Shown piece after piece: positions 1 through 9,553 of a stretch of DNA of 11,254 bases. This DNA is from Pleurotus ostreatus/Saccharomyces cerevisiae fusant (taxonomy: Eukaryota > Opisthokonta). The stretch covers positions 1 through 11,254 of the forward strand of contig JAMQCK010001167.1 of assembly GCA_024196135.1 (NCBI GenBank), read 5' to 3'. The position numbers and the translations under genes are program-made. Position 1 is the stretch's first letter. Each line of letters begins with the position of its first letter. The notes below the pieces were generated by a model that searched no databases, had not been told where the DNA came from, and saw only the letters and a list, made by a program, of their open reading frames with translations.

Positions 1-300
1 AAGCCCAAGGACAAGGGCAAGAAGAAGGCCAAGGCCAAGGCGTCCTGCGTCATCCATGGCGAGGGGCACTCCACCGAGGAGTGCAAGACGATCCTTGGGC
101 AGAAGGAGAAGGTGCAGAAGAAGCGGAAGGAGCGGGCGGCGGCGGAGAAGGCGAAGGCGAACAAGGTGGAGGAATCGGACTCGGACTCGGACTCGGACTC
201 TGATGTAGACGACACGCATGTAACCGTCTCGCGCCGTGCCTACAAGAAGGTTTCCGCCTATGTCCAGTCTGATCCTAAGCGACCAGCCTTGGCTACCTAG
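1..300 (+). CDS. Retroelement Gag-like protein, C-terminal fragment
   Basis: The frame is open from the first base of the window and ends at TAG (298-300), giving the last 99 residues of a longer protein; its start lies outside. After a lysine-rich stretch comes a zinc-knuckle-like cluster, CVIHGEGHSTEEC (C-x2-H-x3-H-x4-C, bases 46-84). A basic, probably helical segment follows (about residues 36-55), then an acidic Ser-Asp repeat (about 58-68), and then a short tail. Short C-x2-H-x3/4-H-x4-C clusters flanked by lysines are typical of the nucleocapsid end of Gag in LTR retrotransposons, so the inferred role is nucleic-acid binding by a retroelement coat protein. No protease or reverse transcriptase frame follows the stop, so if this is a retroelement it is an incomplete one. 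It could also be a host-gene fragment with a similar knuckle. The Gag assignment is an inference from a short motif. Confidence 0.5.
   Translation, partial: KPKDKGKKKAKAKASCVIHGEGHSTEECKTILGQKEKVQKKRKERAAAEKAKANKVEESDSDSDSDSDVDDTHVTVSRRAYKKVSAYVQSDPKRPALAT
175..198 (+). repeat. Hexanucleotide repeat TCGGAC x4 coding for Ser-Asp
   Basis: Four perfect tandem copies of TCGGAC, followed by one diverged copy (TCTGAT), encode the alternating Ser-Asp run in the Gag-like frame. The period is a multiple of three, so length changes keep the frame. This is an ordinary coding microsatellite. Confidence 0.9.
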
Positions 301-1640
301 AAAAAGTCCATCTTAGATATATCTTCCGCAGGAAAGTATAGACCCTACAGACATGTTATTCTGGACTTTTGTCAAGTCTGTTAGCTATACATCTCTATTG
401 CTTAGGTCTGTCAGGTAGGCTATCCTGGACCTTCCTGGCCACCCTTTTATTGCCTATACCACCTGCAGTATATTGCCCCCCATATTCCTATCTATATCTG
501 TGCTACCAAAACAGCACACTTTACGAGCTACAGTGGCTACCAGGTATCTACATATTGTACTTGTTTTGTAAATATCTGGTATATCTCTTACGCATGTAGC
601 AGACTGGCTAACATCTCACTGCCACTGTTCTTCTTGTCAAGCAATGCTGTGATGGGTACTATCATCTTCCGACCTACTGTTGGCTCACATCCTGCATCTT
701 GTGAACTCTGGCCTACAATGCACAGGGCTTGGCTTCTCCCCCAAGCGAATGGACCAGACGTTGGTGAGGTCGAATTGCCAAGCAGACGTTCAACTCTCAC
801 CAGTAGGTGACCACTTTGCATTCATGAGCGTAGTGCTATGAGTGATTCTACATGAGCATCCAGAGCTCCCGCCGGCACTGGGCTATCTCACTCCCTCTCG
901 CTGGCCATACCCCTTGGCCGCCCCTTTCCGTAATGTATCTCATTGTGGAGCCCCTTTCTCAAACACCAACATATAATTACACCACACATGGTGTGGTACA
1001 GTGATACCCACAATGGATGGACATGCTCTACAACCTATCTACGTGTGCTTACAGCAATAGTGGACTCTTGTGTATCTTCTTGTAATGTGTGGTGTGACCG
1101 TGACCCACGTCCCCTTCTTGTCACACAGTAGCGTTACCAAATATCATCTCGCTTTGACTCTTCATCTGACTGCCTGAACCCTAACCGCTCGCCTGACGCA
1201 GTCTTAGGACCAGCACCAGGCTCATTCCTAGCACGGCCTGCTGTGGTTCTCAGACCAGCCGCAGGCACGTACGACCTGATCCCAAACAACACCATCTCTA
1301 GAGCGTGGCGTAGCGTCAGCCCCTTCCTTGGGTGACGCTCCTCTGCGTCTCCTGTGGTGGCCCCAAATGACCCCGCAACCTCTCCTTACACGTTGGTAGC
1401 ACCATTTGGTGCCTTGCGACCTTCACACCTCTAGCACTCCTCACGCGCCTGAGGTGTATACCTGCCTCCAGCGGCAGGAGTGCCTACTGCGGCATTTCCC
1501 TCTTCTTACGAACATTTGGCTACTCTACTCGCTATTCATCACCCTGTCACGCCCAGTCGCTCGCCTCATATAATACTTCTCGCCAGACCTTCTTCGACTC
1601 GCGGCCTCAATGCACAACCGCATCACTCGTGGGCTAAGTG
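301..1640. other. Gene-free, relatively AT-rich stretch
   Basis: I find no coding region I can support here. The open frames are short (under 80 codons), start at arbitrary ATGs and show no family signature. Base composition is clearly lower in GC than the genes on either side. Just after the Gag-like stop, the frame holds no recognisable protease or polymerase motif. The region probably represents decayed transposon or spacer DNA. I could not recognise LTR ends by eye. Confidence 0.5.
981..997. repeat. Small inverted repeat ACCACAC-ATG-GTGTGGT
   Basis: Perfect 7-bp arms flank a three-base centre inside the gene-free stretch. It is the clearest isolated palindrome between 301 and 1640. No function is indicated, and a repeat of this size can occur by chance. 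Confidence 0.5.
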
Positions 1641-1643
1641 CTG

Positions 1644-1742
1644 AGATCTATCTGTATGGTAGATTTGTCTGGTATCTCTCTATTACCACCTAAGTTATAA
1701 GATCTATCTCCTAGATAGACAAGTCTATACACCTTGTCTATC
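1644..1742. repeat. Two outlying pairs of AGAYNNRTCT-type near-palindromes
   Basis: Ten-base elements lie at 1644 (AGATCTATCT) and 1661 (AGATTTGTCT), and again at 1700 (AGATCTATCT) and 1717 (AGACAAGTCT). Both pairs have the same 17-base spacing seen in the large array downstream. The second pair also contains a perfect 10-bp inverted repeat, GATAGACAAG (1714-1723) and CTTGTCTATC (1733-1742), with a 9-base loop. These look like diverged outliers of the 1864-2125 array. Confidence 0.65.
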
Positions 1743-1863
1743 ATCATTGTACTGGTATGTCACTCGGGCTGCATACTACAATCAGAGTAAAAGTGTTATA
1801 TCTATACATGTGTGCAGTTGCTATATACGATTGGCCTTCAGCTCATTCACAAAGTCTCTTCCA

Positions 1864-2125
1864 CAGATATGTCTACTTTGCTAGAAATCTAAGTAGACAT
1901 GTCTGACGAACAGACGTGTCTGCTTTGCGAAACATCTAAGTAGACTTGTCTGACAAACAGATCTGTCTGCTTTGCGAAGAATCGAAGTAGACATGTCTGG
2001 CAAACAGACATGTCTACTCTCCAGAGAAATCTGACTAGACATGTCTAGTTTTATAGACAAATCTACATAGATACATCTAATTCCTAGACATGTCTGGTTG
2101 GAATATCCACAAAGTAGATATGTCT
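1864..2125. repeat. 47-bp minisatellite of nested palindromes
   Basis: Tandem units start at 1864, 1911, 1958 and 2005, an exact 47-bp period, and then decay into irregular copies up to 2125. Each unit is itself an inverted repeat: CAGACATGTCTAC on the left, a spacer of about 20 bases (often TTTGCGAA-like), and GTAGACATGTCTG on the right. The arms are also near-palindromic (core AGACATGTCT). The ten-base cores begin at 1865, 1895, 1912, 1942, 1959, 1989, 2006, 2037, 2055, 2086 and 2116, with a weaker one at 2069. Spacing in the regular part alternates 30 and 17. The DNA can form many alternative hairpins. It lies downstream (3') of the minus-strand gene and is not coding. It could be a structured minisatellite, an element end or a protein-binding array. 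Confidence 0.85.
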
Positions 2126-2335
2126 ATACTCAGAACTTCCTGCACACTTACAAGACTCAATGTCATCACTGTCTGCTCACATGTGGGGCAAAGACACTAT
2201 AACATGACTTACCTGCAATCCAGACTAACTTCTCATCACACAGGTTAGAGATCAGAAGGGAGCAGGCATCATATATTCTCCAAGCTAAATAACACCAAAG
2301 TCCAAGAAATTGTAAGATACAAACAGCAAGATATA

Positions 2336-4837
2336 CTACAAGACAGGCACAGTAGAACGAAGATGAGGTCCATAGAGCTGACGGCCGAAGGCACGCCACA
2401 GAGATTCAGCAAAAAAAACAGCCACCTGCCTCTCGACATCGCGGAGGTCATCCTCATCCAGAACGGGGCCAGTGAGCTCAATGAGAACTTCCTCGGCGAT
2501 CGGCTTCTCCCAACCCATCATCACCTCAACAAGGGCAGCGAGATGGGCCATGCGAGTGGCTGGGTCAGGAGAGAGGAGGCCACGTGGCTCTCGGCCATTG
2601 CCTGGAACGACGAGGAGATCACCGGCCACTACGTCGCGAGGGTCGAAGATGCGTTCCAGACGAAGGAACTCCTCCGCAGCAGACAGCGTCAGAAGGCGAA
2701 GACGGCGGTCGAGGTCGATGACATCCTTCCTCCAAAGCAGCTCACCCAACTCCCACAGGATGTCCTTGACGACGTCAGCTGGGGGCAGGTCACCAGGTCG
2801 GACCGAAATACCACGCGCGCTGTACCGCCTGCGCAGTGTGCGAGCCACGATGTCCAGGTCGAAGGCGCGCCCGTACAGGTCGGACACGGCCCGCATCTCC
2901 TTGCTGTTTGCGGATGTCTTGTTGGAGTTCATGGTGATGTGAAGGCAGAGGAGATTCCGCCAGCCTTGACCACTGATCTTCGTGACGCCGCGGTCGCTCT
3001 CGAAGTCGGTGTTGCGTGCCGCTGTGATGACGGCATTGCGGATGACGCACCAGACCTGGAAGTACTGGACCTTCTTCTCCAAGTCGGCGGGCCCGAAGAT
3101 CATCGTCGGGCGAGGGAATGCCCTGTGCGCGTCGCCCGGCTTGTTGTCGCGCTGAATCTTTGTCTGCTTGATCATCAACTCTGCGTACTCCCACGCCGGG
3201 GAAGGCTGGGGATCCAGCAGCGCCAAGTCAACTGTTCAACAGTGAGCAAAGAAACAAGATGAATCAGACGACACTTACAGCCATTGCGCACAGAAATGCC
3301 GGAGGCGGTCTTGACAATGAGCGAGGGAGAGGGCGTGTCTACATAGAGTGCGGGTGCTGGCTGCTGACCACCGGCAGGCGGAGGATTGTCGGGGGACGCG
3401 AGCTCAGCAAGGGAGCGCTGGCGGGAGGAGACCGATGCGCGCAGGGGTCGGTTCTCGAGCGGATCATCACCAGACTGGATGCCCTGCGGACCAAGGGAGG
3501 TGTAGGTGACCTGGATTGTGGCGTATCGGTGGACCTGGCGGAGACGGCCGACATCCTCGGCAAACCCACGAAAGACGACAGGCATGAGTAGGTCGCTGCG
3601 CGACGTATCGGCCATTTGATCACGGTCGCGCATGCGGGTGAGCCTCTCGATGCGAGGGCAGCCAACGACGATGCCGTCACGCGCGTTGGGGAGGACATCG
3701 GAATCGCAGGTGCGGACAAGCCAGACAGGGACGCCGGCCTGGAACCAGACCTGGGAGTCCTCTCGACTCTGTGTGACTGCACCCAACCACCAGCGAGGCG
3801 CCTGGCTCGCGGCGGGAGGCTGCTCGTGCAGAACAAGGGGGACGATCTCCTTGACGAAGTTCATGACCCCCTTGAGCTCGAGCCAGTATCGTTGGACCTC
3901 GCGGGCCAGGACGTAATTGCGGTCCTTGTTGTTGGGCACAGACGCCAGCCGCCCAAAGGCGTGCCACAGCACAGTCGACAGTCCCTGCGCCCAAGGGTAC
4001 GGACGCGCGCGGTTCGTCGCGCAGTTCGTGAGGTACCGGTTGGCTGACTCCACCAATGGCCGGATATGCGCCTCCAGGTGCTGGACATACTTTCGGATCA
4101 GGACGCAGAGGTCATCCATCTCGCTGAAGGCATCGCTGGTGTTGAAGAACCAGTCGCGAGGGTCGGCCCAAAAGACGTATGTGGGGTCGTTCGTGTCGAG
4201 CGGCTCACGGGGAATACAAGCCAGGTGGGGAGCCTTGTCGACGTCGGCTTTGAGCCGAACATATGAGGGGGCGAGGGTGGGATCTTCAGGACCGAAGCGG
4301 CATTCGCCAGTCAAGGAGACCTCAATCGTAGCGTCGGGGCCGTAGACGAAAGGGATGTAGTCGGCGTTGGGGGTGACGATGATCTTCCCGCGCGCAAGAA
4401 AGGCACCCAGGCGATAGTTGAGGGACGCGTTCGGCGCTAAGGAAGGGTTAGCAAGATATGAAAGCCGTCGGGAGGCGACGTACAAGGGGGCGCCTTGCGA
4501 AAGAAGTCCGAGGGAATACCCCAACTTGAGAGGATGTCCTCGGGGCGGAGCGTCTGGTAAGGGTCCTCGTAGTCGTGCGGGGGAGGACGGTGAGCAGCAA
4601 CGGCGTCGGCGATCTCGGCCAAAGTCAAGGCCTAACAAGATGTTAGTGGGTGGGCGGGACTGAAGAGCGGGCACGCACGTTCGAGTTCGCATCTTCCTCG
4701 GCATTGCGAGCACGTTTTGCAGGTCGCTTGCCATCCTTCTGCGCGACCGAAGCCACGTCGCCCTTGGAGGACGAGGAGGCAGCGGCACGAGGCTCGTCGT
4801 CCTCGGATGACGAGTAATAAGGGGTCTTGCGCGCCAT
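2336..4837 (-). CDS. Uncharacterised Agaricomycete protein, 4 exons, 786 aa
   Basis: Exons on the minus strand are 4837-4679, 4631-4484, 4436-3279 and 3231-2336 (stop TAG). The three introns are each 47 nt, with donors GTGCGT, GTACGT and GTAAGT and acceptors TTAG, TTAG and ACAG. Introns 1 and 2 carry perfect CTAAC branch points, and all phases agree. The ATG at 4837 is the first in frame; upstream reading relies on non-ATG codons. The N-terminus is acidic and serine-rich (SSSEDDE) with a possible nuclear signal KRPAKRAR at residues 37-44. The middle carries VWFQAGVPVWLVR (from residue 332), and the C-terminus ends in FFAESLWRAFGRQLYGPHL. From memory, the GxPVWxVR motif and the terminal FGR segment mark a large, functionally unknown protein family in mushroom-forming fungi. 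I see no signal peptide, membrane span or catalytic motif. It is divergent from the KDZ gene. Confidence 0.8.
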
Positions 4838-4951
4838 TGGCGAGGGGGCGGGCGGGGTGATCGAAGGCGGTGGGACGGTGGAAGGCGGCGGAAGACGGTG
4901 CAGGAATTGGAGGACAGCGAGCGCGACGACGACCAAAGTGCACCGTTTACG

Positions 4952-5025
4952 CGCAGCAGCAGATGCCGCACGAAAGAGGGCGCGGCCGACGACGCGATGA
5001 ACAGGCCGCAGCAGCAGATGCCGCA
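4952..5025. repeat. 19-bp direct repeat, 55 bp apart
   Basis: CGCAGCAGCAGATGCCGCA occurs at 4952-4970 and again, identical, at 5007-5025. It lies in the presumed 5' leader or promoter of the minus-strand gene. It probably reflects a small local duplication; no function is indicated. Confidence 0.8.
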
Positions 5026-5830
5026 AGCCTTGTGTTCTCTCGCAAAGGGAGGGGCACTGAGGAAGGTCAGTAGGGGTGACATTCGTAAGAACGTCGTACG
5101 CACAGTGCTTCTGCGGGACCGGGGACGAAAGCAGGCGAAGACAGCGGCAGCCTTGGTGAGGAGTACGAGCGGAGGAGAAAATTTAGTTGTTTGGCTTTGC
5201 TTGTTGCGGACGGCTTTGGCAATGTTTGCCCGCAGACGTGTCTGGGAACTTGTCGTTCGTATTGCCCACCTCCCTACCATACCATCCGTCCCCGCGCAGC
5301 GGCTTTCCTCGCCTCTCCCTTCTCCTCTCCTGTCGCCCTCCGCGCGTCTCGGCTTCGCCTCAAGCACCACGAGCCTCAAATGTATCTTCCGACTTTTCGA
5401 GCTCACCCTCCGCGGGTCGGCACCGCTCAATAGCGGCAACACTCACATCTCCTCCGACCTCTCAGCGCACCGCGCGCACCCCATCCCATCCCGTTCCCGC
5501 CGCCGCCTTCGGTGTCTTGCCCAATCTGTTTGGGCGGCCGATGGTGGCGGTCCTAGGCGCTGTCTGAACGCGGCGCTCGGCACCCTAAGAGGAATGCCGG
5601 GCGACGCGGGAAGGCCGCGTCTGGGGGCGTCGGCGCACGCCAGCGTTTATCGCAGTCCGCACCCCGATCTGTTCGGGGAGTCCTGCGGCTGTGGTAGGCG
5701 TTGGTTTGTGTGTCTGCGCTGGTGAACGTCCGACCTCGCATCCACTCCCGCTCCTCCCTAGGCCTCAAACTTCCAAGTACGTGTGCATATTCAACCGCCA
5801 CTTTCCGTTCTAATTAATTTTGCTTCCGTT

Positions 5831-5846
5831 TGCTTCCGCGGAAGCA
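5831..5846. promoter_or_regulatory. Perfect 16-bp palindrome, PDRE-like (TTCCGCGGAA core)
   Basis: TGCTTCCGCGGAAGCA is a perfect inverted repeat 130 bp upstream of the KDZ start codon. A matching half, TGCTTCCG, lies ten bases before it (5821-5828). The central TCCGCGGA equals the yeast Pdr1/Pdr3 (Zn2Cys6) response element; whether a related factor exists in this fungus is unknown. A regulatory role is inferred from the symmetry and position only. Confidence 0.45.
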
Positions 5847-5975
5847 GATGGCATCGCGCGCTCCGCGTCGCGCGCGTTCGCTATCGTCCGCATCACACGT
5901 GCGTCATCCGCAGGCACCCGCTAGTCACCGTTCATCACTGACTGGACATACAGCTCATCGACGCCGTCCACCTAG

Positions 5976-8900
5976 ATGAAGAAACGGAGTCGTAATACCG
6001 CCCGTGAGCGCGCCGCCGCCCAAGCTCTTGCGGGACAGCCCTCAGAACGTGGACCGCCTCAGTCATCAAGTGTGCCCACTACACCCGTACGACGCGCCAC
6101 TGCTGCTACCCCATCCACGCCCGCCCCCTCTCAGGACCCGCTACTTTTTCGCCACTCCTCCGGGAGCGGCCTCACGCCTAAGGCGGTGGATATACATAGG
6201 ACGAAGGCGTTGCACACTGCACGCACGCCCATCCGAGCGCAGGTCGGCATTGGCATCGGTGTGAGGGGTGACGACAGGCGCAAACCGCTGCCGAGGCAGA
6301 TCGGGTTCTCGCTGGGCATTGACACCCTGCGACCGCCTTCTCCAGTCACGGAGGAACCCATCGCTACCGCCGATGGGCTCGACGGCGACGATTCGACCGT
6401 CGATCCCGCCATCGCGCAGCGCGAAGAGCGGCGCATCGCTTACGGGCGGAAGCGCGCCTTGACTGTAGCGCGTTGGCGCGACGACGTCGTCCCTCGCTTG
6501 CGAGCGCCGATGATGCGTCTCCTGGAGGAGACGGACAACCTTCGATCACCGCCGCGGAGGTCGAGGCCAGTGCCAACCGACTGCACTTGCGGAGGGAAGT
6601 ACGCCCGTGAATTGTCAATCTGCATCGTGCGGCAGACTAGTGAGTGCTAATTATCTCTCTCCTTCGTAGTTGGCTGATTGATGCAGGTGTGGATAGTATG
6701 CAGATACAGAGCTGCAAGTGTCGTCCAGCTGCAGTGCAGCTCGTGGAAATCGGGCTTTTCCCATGCGCGCCGTACCGTCCGACATTGGCTGTAGATATCA
6801 ATGTACTGGACTTTGTACGAACGCTGTTCTTCAACACCTCTCCTAACGTTACGGCTTGGTGCAAAACAATGGAGGTGTTCTTGATGGCAAGGGGACACAA
6901 ACTTGCGTACTCGGTGAGCTCAGCGCTTCTGATATATTCTTTAGCTGACATCAACTAGGATAACCTTCGTAAGCGGTTTGGCTATGCCCTACTCTGGTAC
7001 GGCCATCTGCGGGATACCATCGATGCCCACGTCGACGAGGTCGTAGGGGCTGCGCGGCACGCCGACCACTTCGTGCCTGAAGCCCAAGACGACGATGATG
7101 CCGGCTCTTTCCCCTCTTCACCGACAAAGCCGTCGTACCCCGTGGTCGAGTCGGATGATGACGACAGCAGCGGTGATGAGCTTCCCCAGGTCTCCGCAGT
7201 ACCTGATCCGCCGCCGCCCTCCGAGCCTGCCGCGCCCTCGGAATACCTCCGTTCACGCTGTCCCGCATGCTTCGGATCGTCACGCCGGCTCAGCCTCACA
7301 GACGCCACTGCACCCGATTGTGTAGTCGCACTGGACGCGTGCTTCTCTCAAAAGCACAATGCGCAGCGACGAGATCCAGTCTTCGCCCATACGCGGCCGA
7401 TCATGCTCTCAGAGGCGAAACTCGCAGATGCAGCAGAGCAATGGGAGGCAGCCCACGACCGCGACGAGGAACCGCCTCGCAAACGAGCAGGCCAGGGCAC
7501 TACGACCGTCGATCGTGAGAATACCCGTTATGTTGCGGAGGGCATCCGGGTGCCAGCCGAGTCGCTGCGCCATTGTGAAGAGAGCTTCACCGCCGCCCAG
7601 TCATATGTCGCGAAGGCCAGCGTTGGGCACCACGACGTCACAGCGGCAATGGCGTTGATCTGTCGACACGATGTCCCGCTGTTCTGGGCCAACATGACGA
7701 CCGCCGGGGAGAAGCAGTTCTATGTACTGGCGTTACTGGACGCCTTCGTTGATGAGGTCCCACCGGACTGGACGATTGGCTTCCTCTATGATATTGCGTG
7801 TCAGATACATCTCAGCGCCGCCAAGTACGGCATATTCGACCGCTACATCCATCGCCTACAGTTCGCTGTCTCCGTGTTCCACGCTTTTGGTCACGACTGG
7901 CCCTGCCAGCTTATCTACCACCCACGCAAGCGCATAGGATTCGGTCTCTCGGATGGGGAGGGATGTGAAAGGTTTTGGTTTTCACTAAGCCGCCTCATTT
8001 CTTACCTCCGTGTCGCCGGTGTACGTCCTCCCTCCTAGAACACACTGCGAGAGATGCTGACCTGCTCATAGTACCACCTTCGCCTATACACGCTCAACGC
8101 CCAGATTGCCTTCAACACACGCGAGGCCGTATATCATCTGGGGTCGTGGTTCTCCCGGAAGGCAACCCTGCTCACCTCAAAGCGGGGCGAGGCGAATGAG
8201 TTGTTGCGCGAAGCTGGCGCAGTTGCGCAGGACCGTCAGTACGTCGACCGGCAGTGGAACCTCCAGGTTGAGGAGCAGACCAAGCCTACACCTCGTCAGT
8301 CGTTTAGCTTTCTGTGTTTGTGATTGATTGCTTACGCTATGTAGGACAGGGCAGGAAGACGGGGCGCAAAGAGGTGGAAATGGCCTTGGAGTTGCTAACG
8401 GAGGTCACGGACCTGGAGACCAAGGTGCAGGCGTTGGAAGCCAGTGCGTCGGCGGGCGCAGTATGTGAAGACTCAGCAGCGGACCTTGAGGCGGCGCGCG
8501 CTGCGCATCGTAGTGCTCGAGTACGGTACGAGCGCAAGAAGGCTCAGCTGGGTGTTCCTCTTCGGGCGCGCCTGGACAAACTGCTCGATGACGCCGTCCT
8601 TCACCTCCGAGCCAATAATCTCGTCTTGCTTCGGCGCATTCAGCGAAGCATTATGCGTCGGAAGCTGGAGTTGGAGCGCGTGGTACGCGCTCATCGGAAC
8701 AAGACCAGCGGTAAGTGGTTTCTTCTGCATTAGATTGCAATATGCTCATGCTACATGATAGAGCGGCAGCTTCAGAAGCACACGAAGACCGCCGTTGAGC
8801 GCCGCGATGCCTCGGTAAAGTCCCTTGTGGTGAAGTACAACAAAGCCTGCCAAGAATTAGACAAGGCGATCAAGGATAGGCGCCGCCAGCGGGGCCTCTG

Positions 8901-9537
8901 CACTATACGCCCATTGAAGCCCCTCCCCCCTCAAGGTCTTTGGAGCCTTGACGTCGATGATGTTTGCTGGGATGATCTTCGCTTCGACGTCGATGGCGAG
9001 GGCGAGCCGCCTGCCTGGATGACAGATGATGACCTTCGCAAGGCTATACGTGGCCACCTACTGCTTGATCGCTGCGCAGAGGAGGAGAGGCGACTTGCAC
9101 ATGAGAGGGAGAACACCGCCGCCTGGTTTGAACAAGAATGGCAAGCGCTCCGTCTTGCCGCACGCTCAGCCGAGGGTGTACCTGGTGGGTGCTATTCGCC
9201 TCATTCCCCGACTTACACTCATAGGTTAGCAGATTCTCCCGCCCTGCGGCATCAGCTTGCGCAGCGTCGGAGGTGGTTCCTGCGTATGGCAGCAGAGTGG
9301 GAGCGGCGCGGGTTGTCGGTTCGTGGGCCGTCGGACTCGGAGGTCGCGGCCGCCCTGGCCGAATGGGCGAGCCCGTCATTTGAAAGCGGCGCAGCGGACG
9401 CTCAGGAGGTGGAGGATGACGAGGTCGGCCCGGGCATTGGGGTGGAGAGTGAGGAAAGCGGTGATGAGGGGGAGGCGCTAGACGTTGATGTCGCGGACCT
9501 GGAGGATGTCGCGGAGGCTGGGGAGGAGGCGCTCTAG
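5976..9537 (+). CDS. KDZ-superfamily transposase, 6 exons, 1105 aa
   Basis: Exons are 5976-6639, 6687-6913, 6959-8020, 8072-8294, 8345-8710 and 8762-9537 (TAG). All introns are GT-AG, 45-51 nt, and phases agree. A TAG directly precedes the start ATG, fixing the 5' end. A Ser/Pro/Arg-rich N-terminus leads to a CxC-type cysteine cluster: CTCGG (203-207), C216, CKC (231-233), then GLFPCAP (244-250) and AWC. An acidic linker follows. The RNase H-like core shows ALDACF (D423), CRHD..NMT.AGEKQ (about 533-547), LYDIACQ (D575), FHAFGHDWPCQ and GFGLSDGEGCERFW (E631, E634). The C-terminal part is largely charged helix and coiled coil, with a conserved LDVDD at 910. This order is that of Kyakuja-Dileera-Zisupton transposases, which cut and paste DNA in the nucleus; D423, D575 and E631/E634 are my candidates for the acidic triad. 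No frameshift or internal stop is seen, so the gene may be functional. An optional 54-nt intron may lie in exon 6. Confidence 0.93.
9176..9229 (+). other. Possible optional 54-nt intron inside the last KDZ exon
   Basis: This stretch starts GTGTACC and ends GTTAG, with a CTTAC branch-like site near its 3' end. It is 54 nt, a multiple of three. Removing it joins Glu to Ala-Asp-Ser-Pro without changing frame and deletes an 18-residue Gly/Pro/Tyr-rich insert in an otherwise helical region. Without splicing the frame also stays open, so the sequence alone does not decide. Confidence 0.4.
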
Positions 9538-9553
9538 GCAAAGGCCTAGAGCG
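9530..9553 (+). repeat. 10-bp hairpin spanning the KDZ stop codon
   Basis: CGCTCTAGGC (9530-9539) and GCCTAGAGCG (9544-9553) are perfect inverted copies separated by AAAG. The left arm contains the transposase stop codon TAG (9535-9537). In RNA this would be a stable 10-bp stem with a four-base loop at the end of the coding region. Confidence 0.8.

Larger units (their letters stand above)
4838..5975. promoter_or_regulatory. Divergent intergenic region between the minus-strand gene and the KDZ gene
   Basis: This 1.1-kb gap must hold both promoters. On the minus-strand side it contains G/C-rich tracts next to the ATG at 4837. An AT island (about 5175-5190) lies further up. A strongly pyrimidine-rich tract on the plus strand (about 5302-5341) and a CCAAT at 5521-5525 precede the KDZ gene, followed by an AT-rich TAATTAATTTT at 5811-5821. 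Pyrimidine-rich leaders are common at fungal transcription starts. A 275-codon open frame on the plus strand runs through it, but its composition is repetitive and it resembles no family, so I do not call a gene. Confidence 0.6.

Noticed and set aside
943..1131. 62-codon open frame in the AT-richer stretch
   Set aside because: It is short, carries no family signature, and sits in DNA whose composition differs from every supported gene in the window.
2363..3262. 299-codon open frame on the plus strand
   Set aside because: It is antisense to the last exon of the minus-strand gene. The minus frame carries family motifs and joins to the other exons in phase, while the plus frame has none.
4838..5442. 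Continuation of the minus-strand frames upstream of 4837
   Set aside because: The 755-codon frame is the exon 3 frame running through introns 1 and 2 and into the promoter. The exon 1 frame upstream begins at a non-ATG codon. The composition is low-complexity and the spliced model starting at 4837 explains the conserved parts.
4898..5725. 275-codon open frame on the plus strand in the divergent promoter
   Set aside because: It is Arg/Ser/Pro-biased, matches no family and covers the pyrimidine tract. It is not in phase with the KDZ start, which has an in-frame TAG immediately before its ATG.
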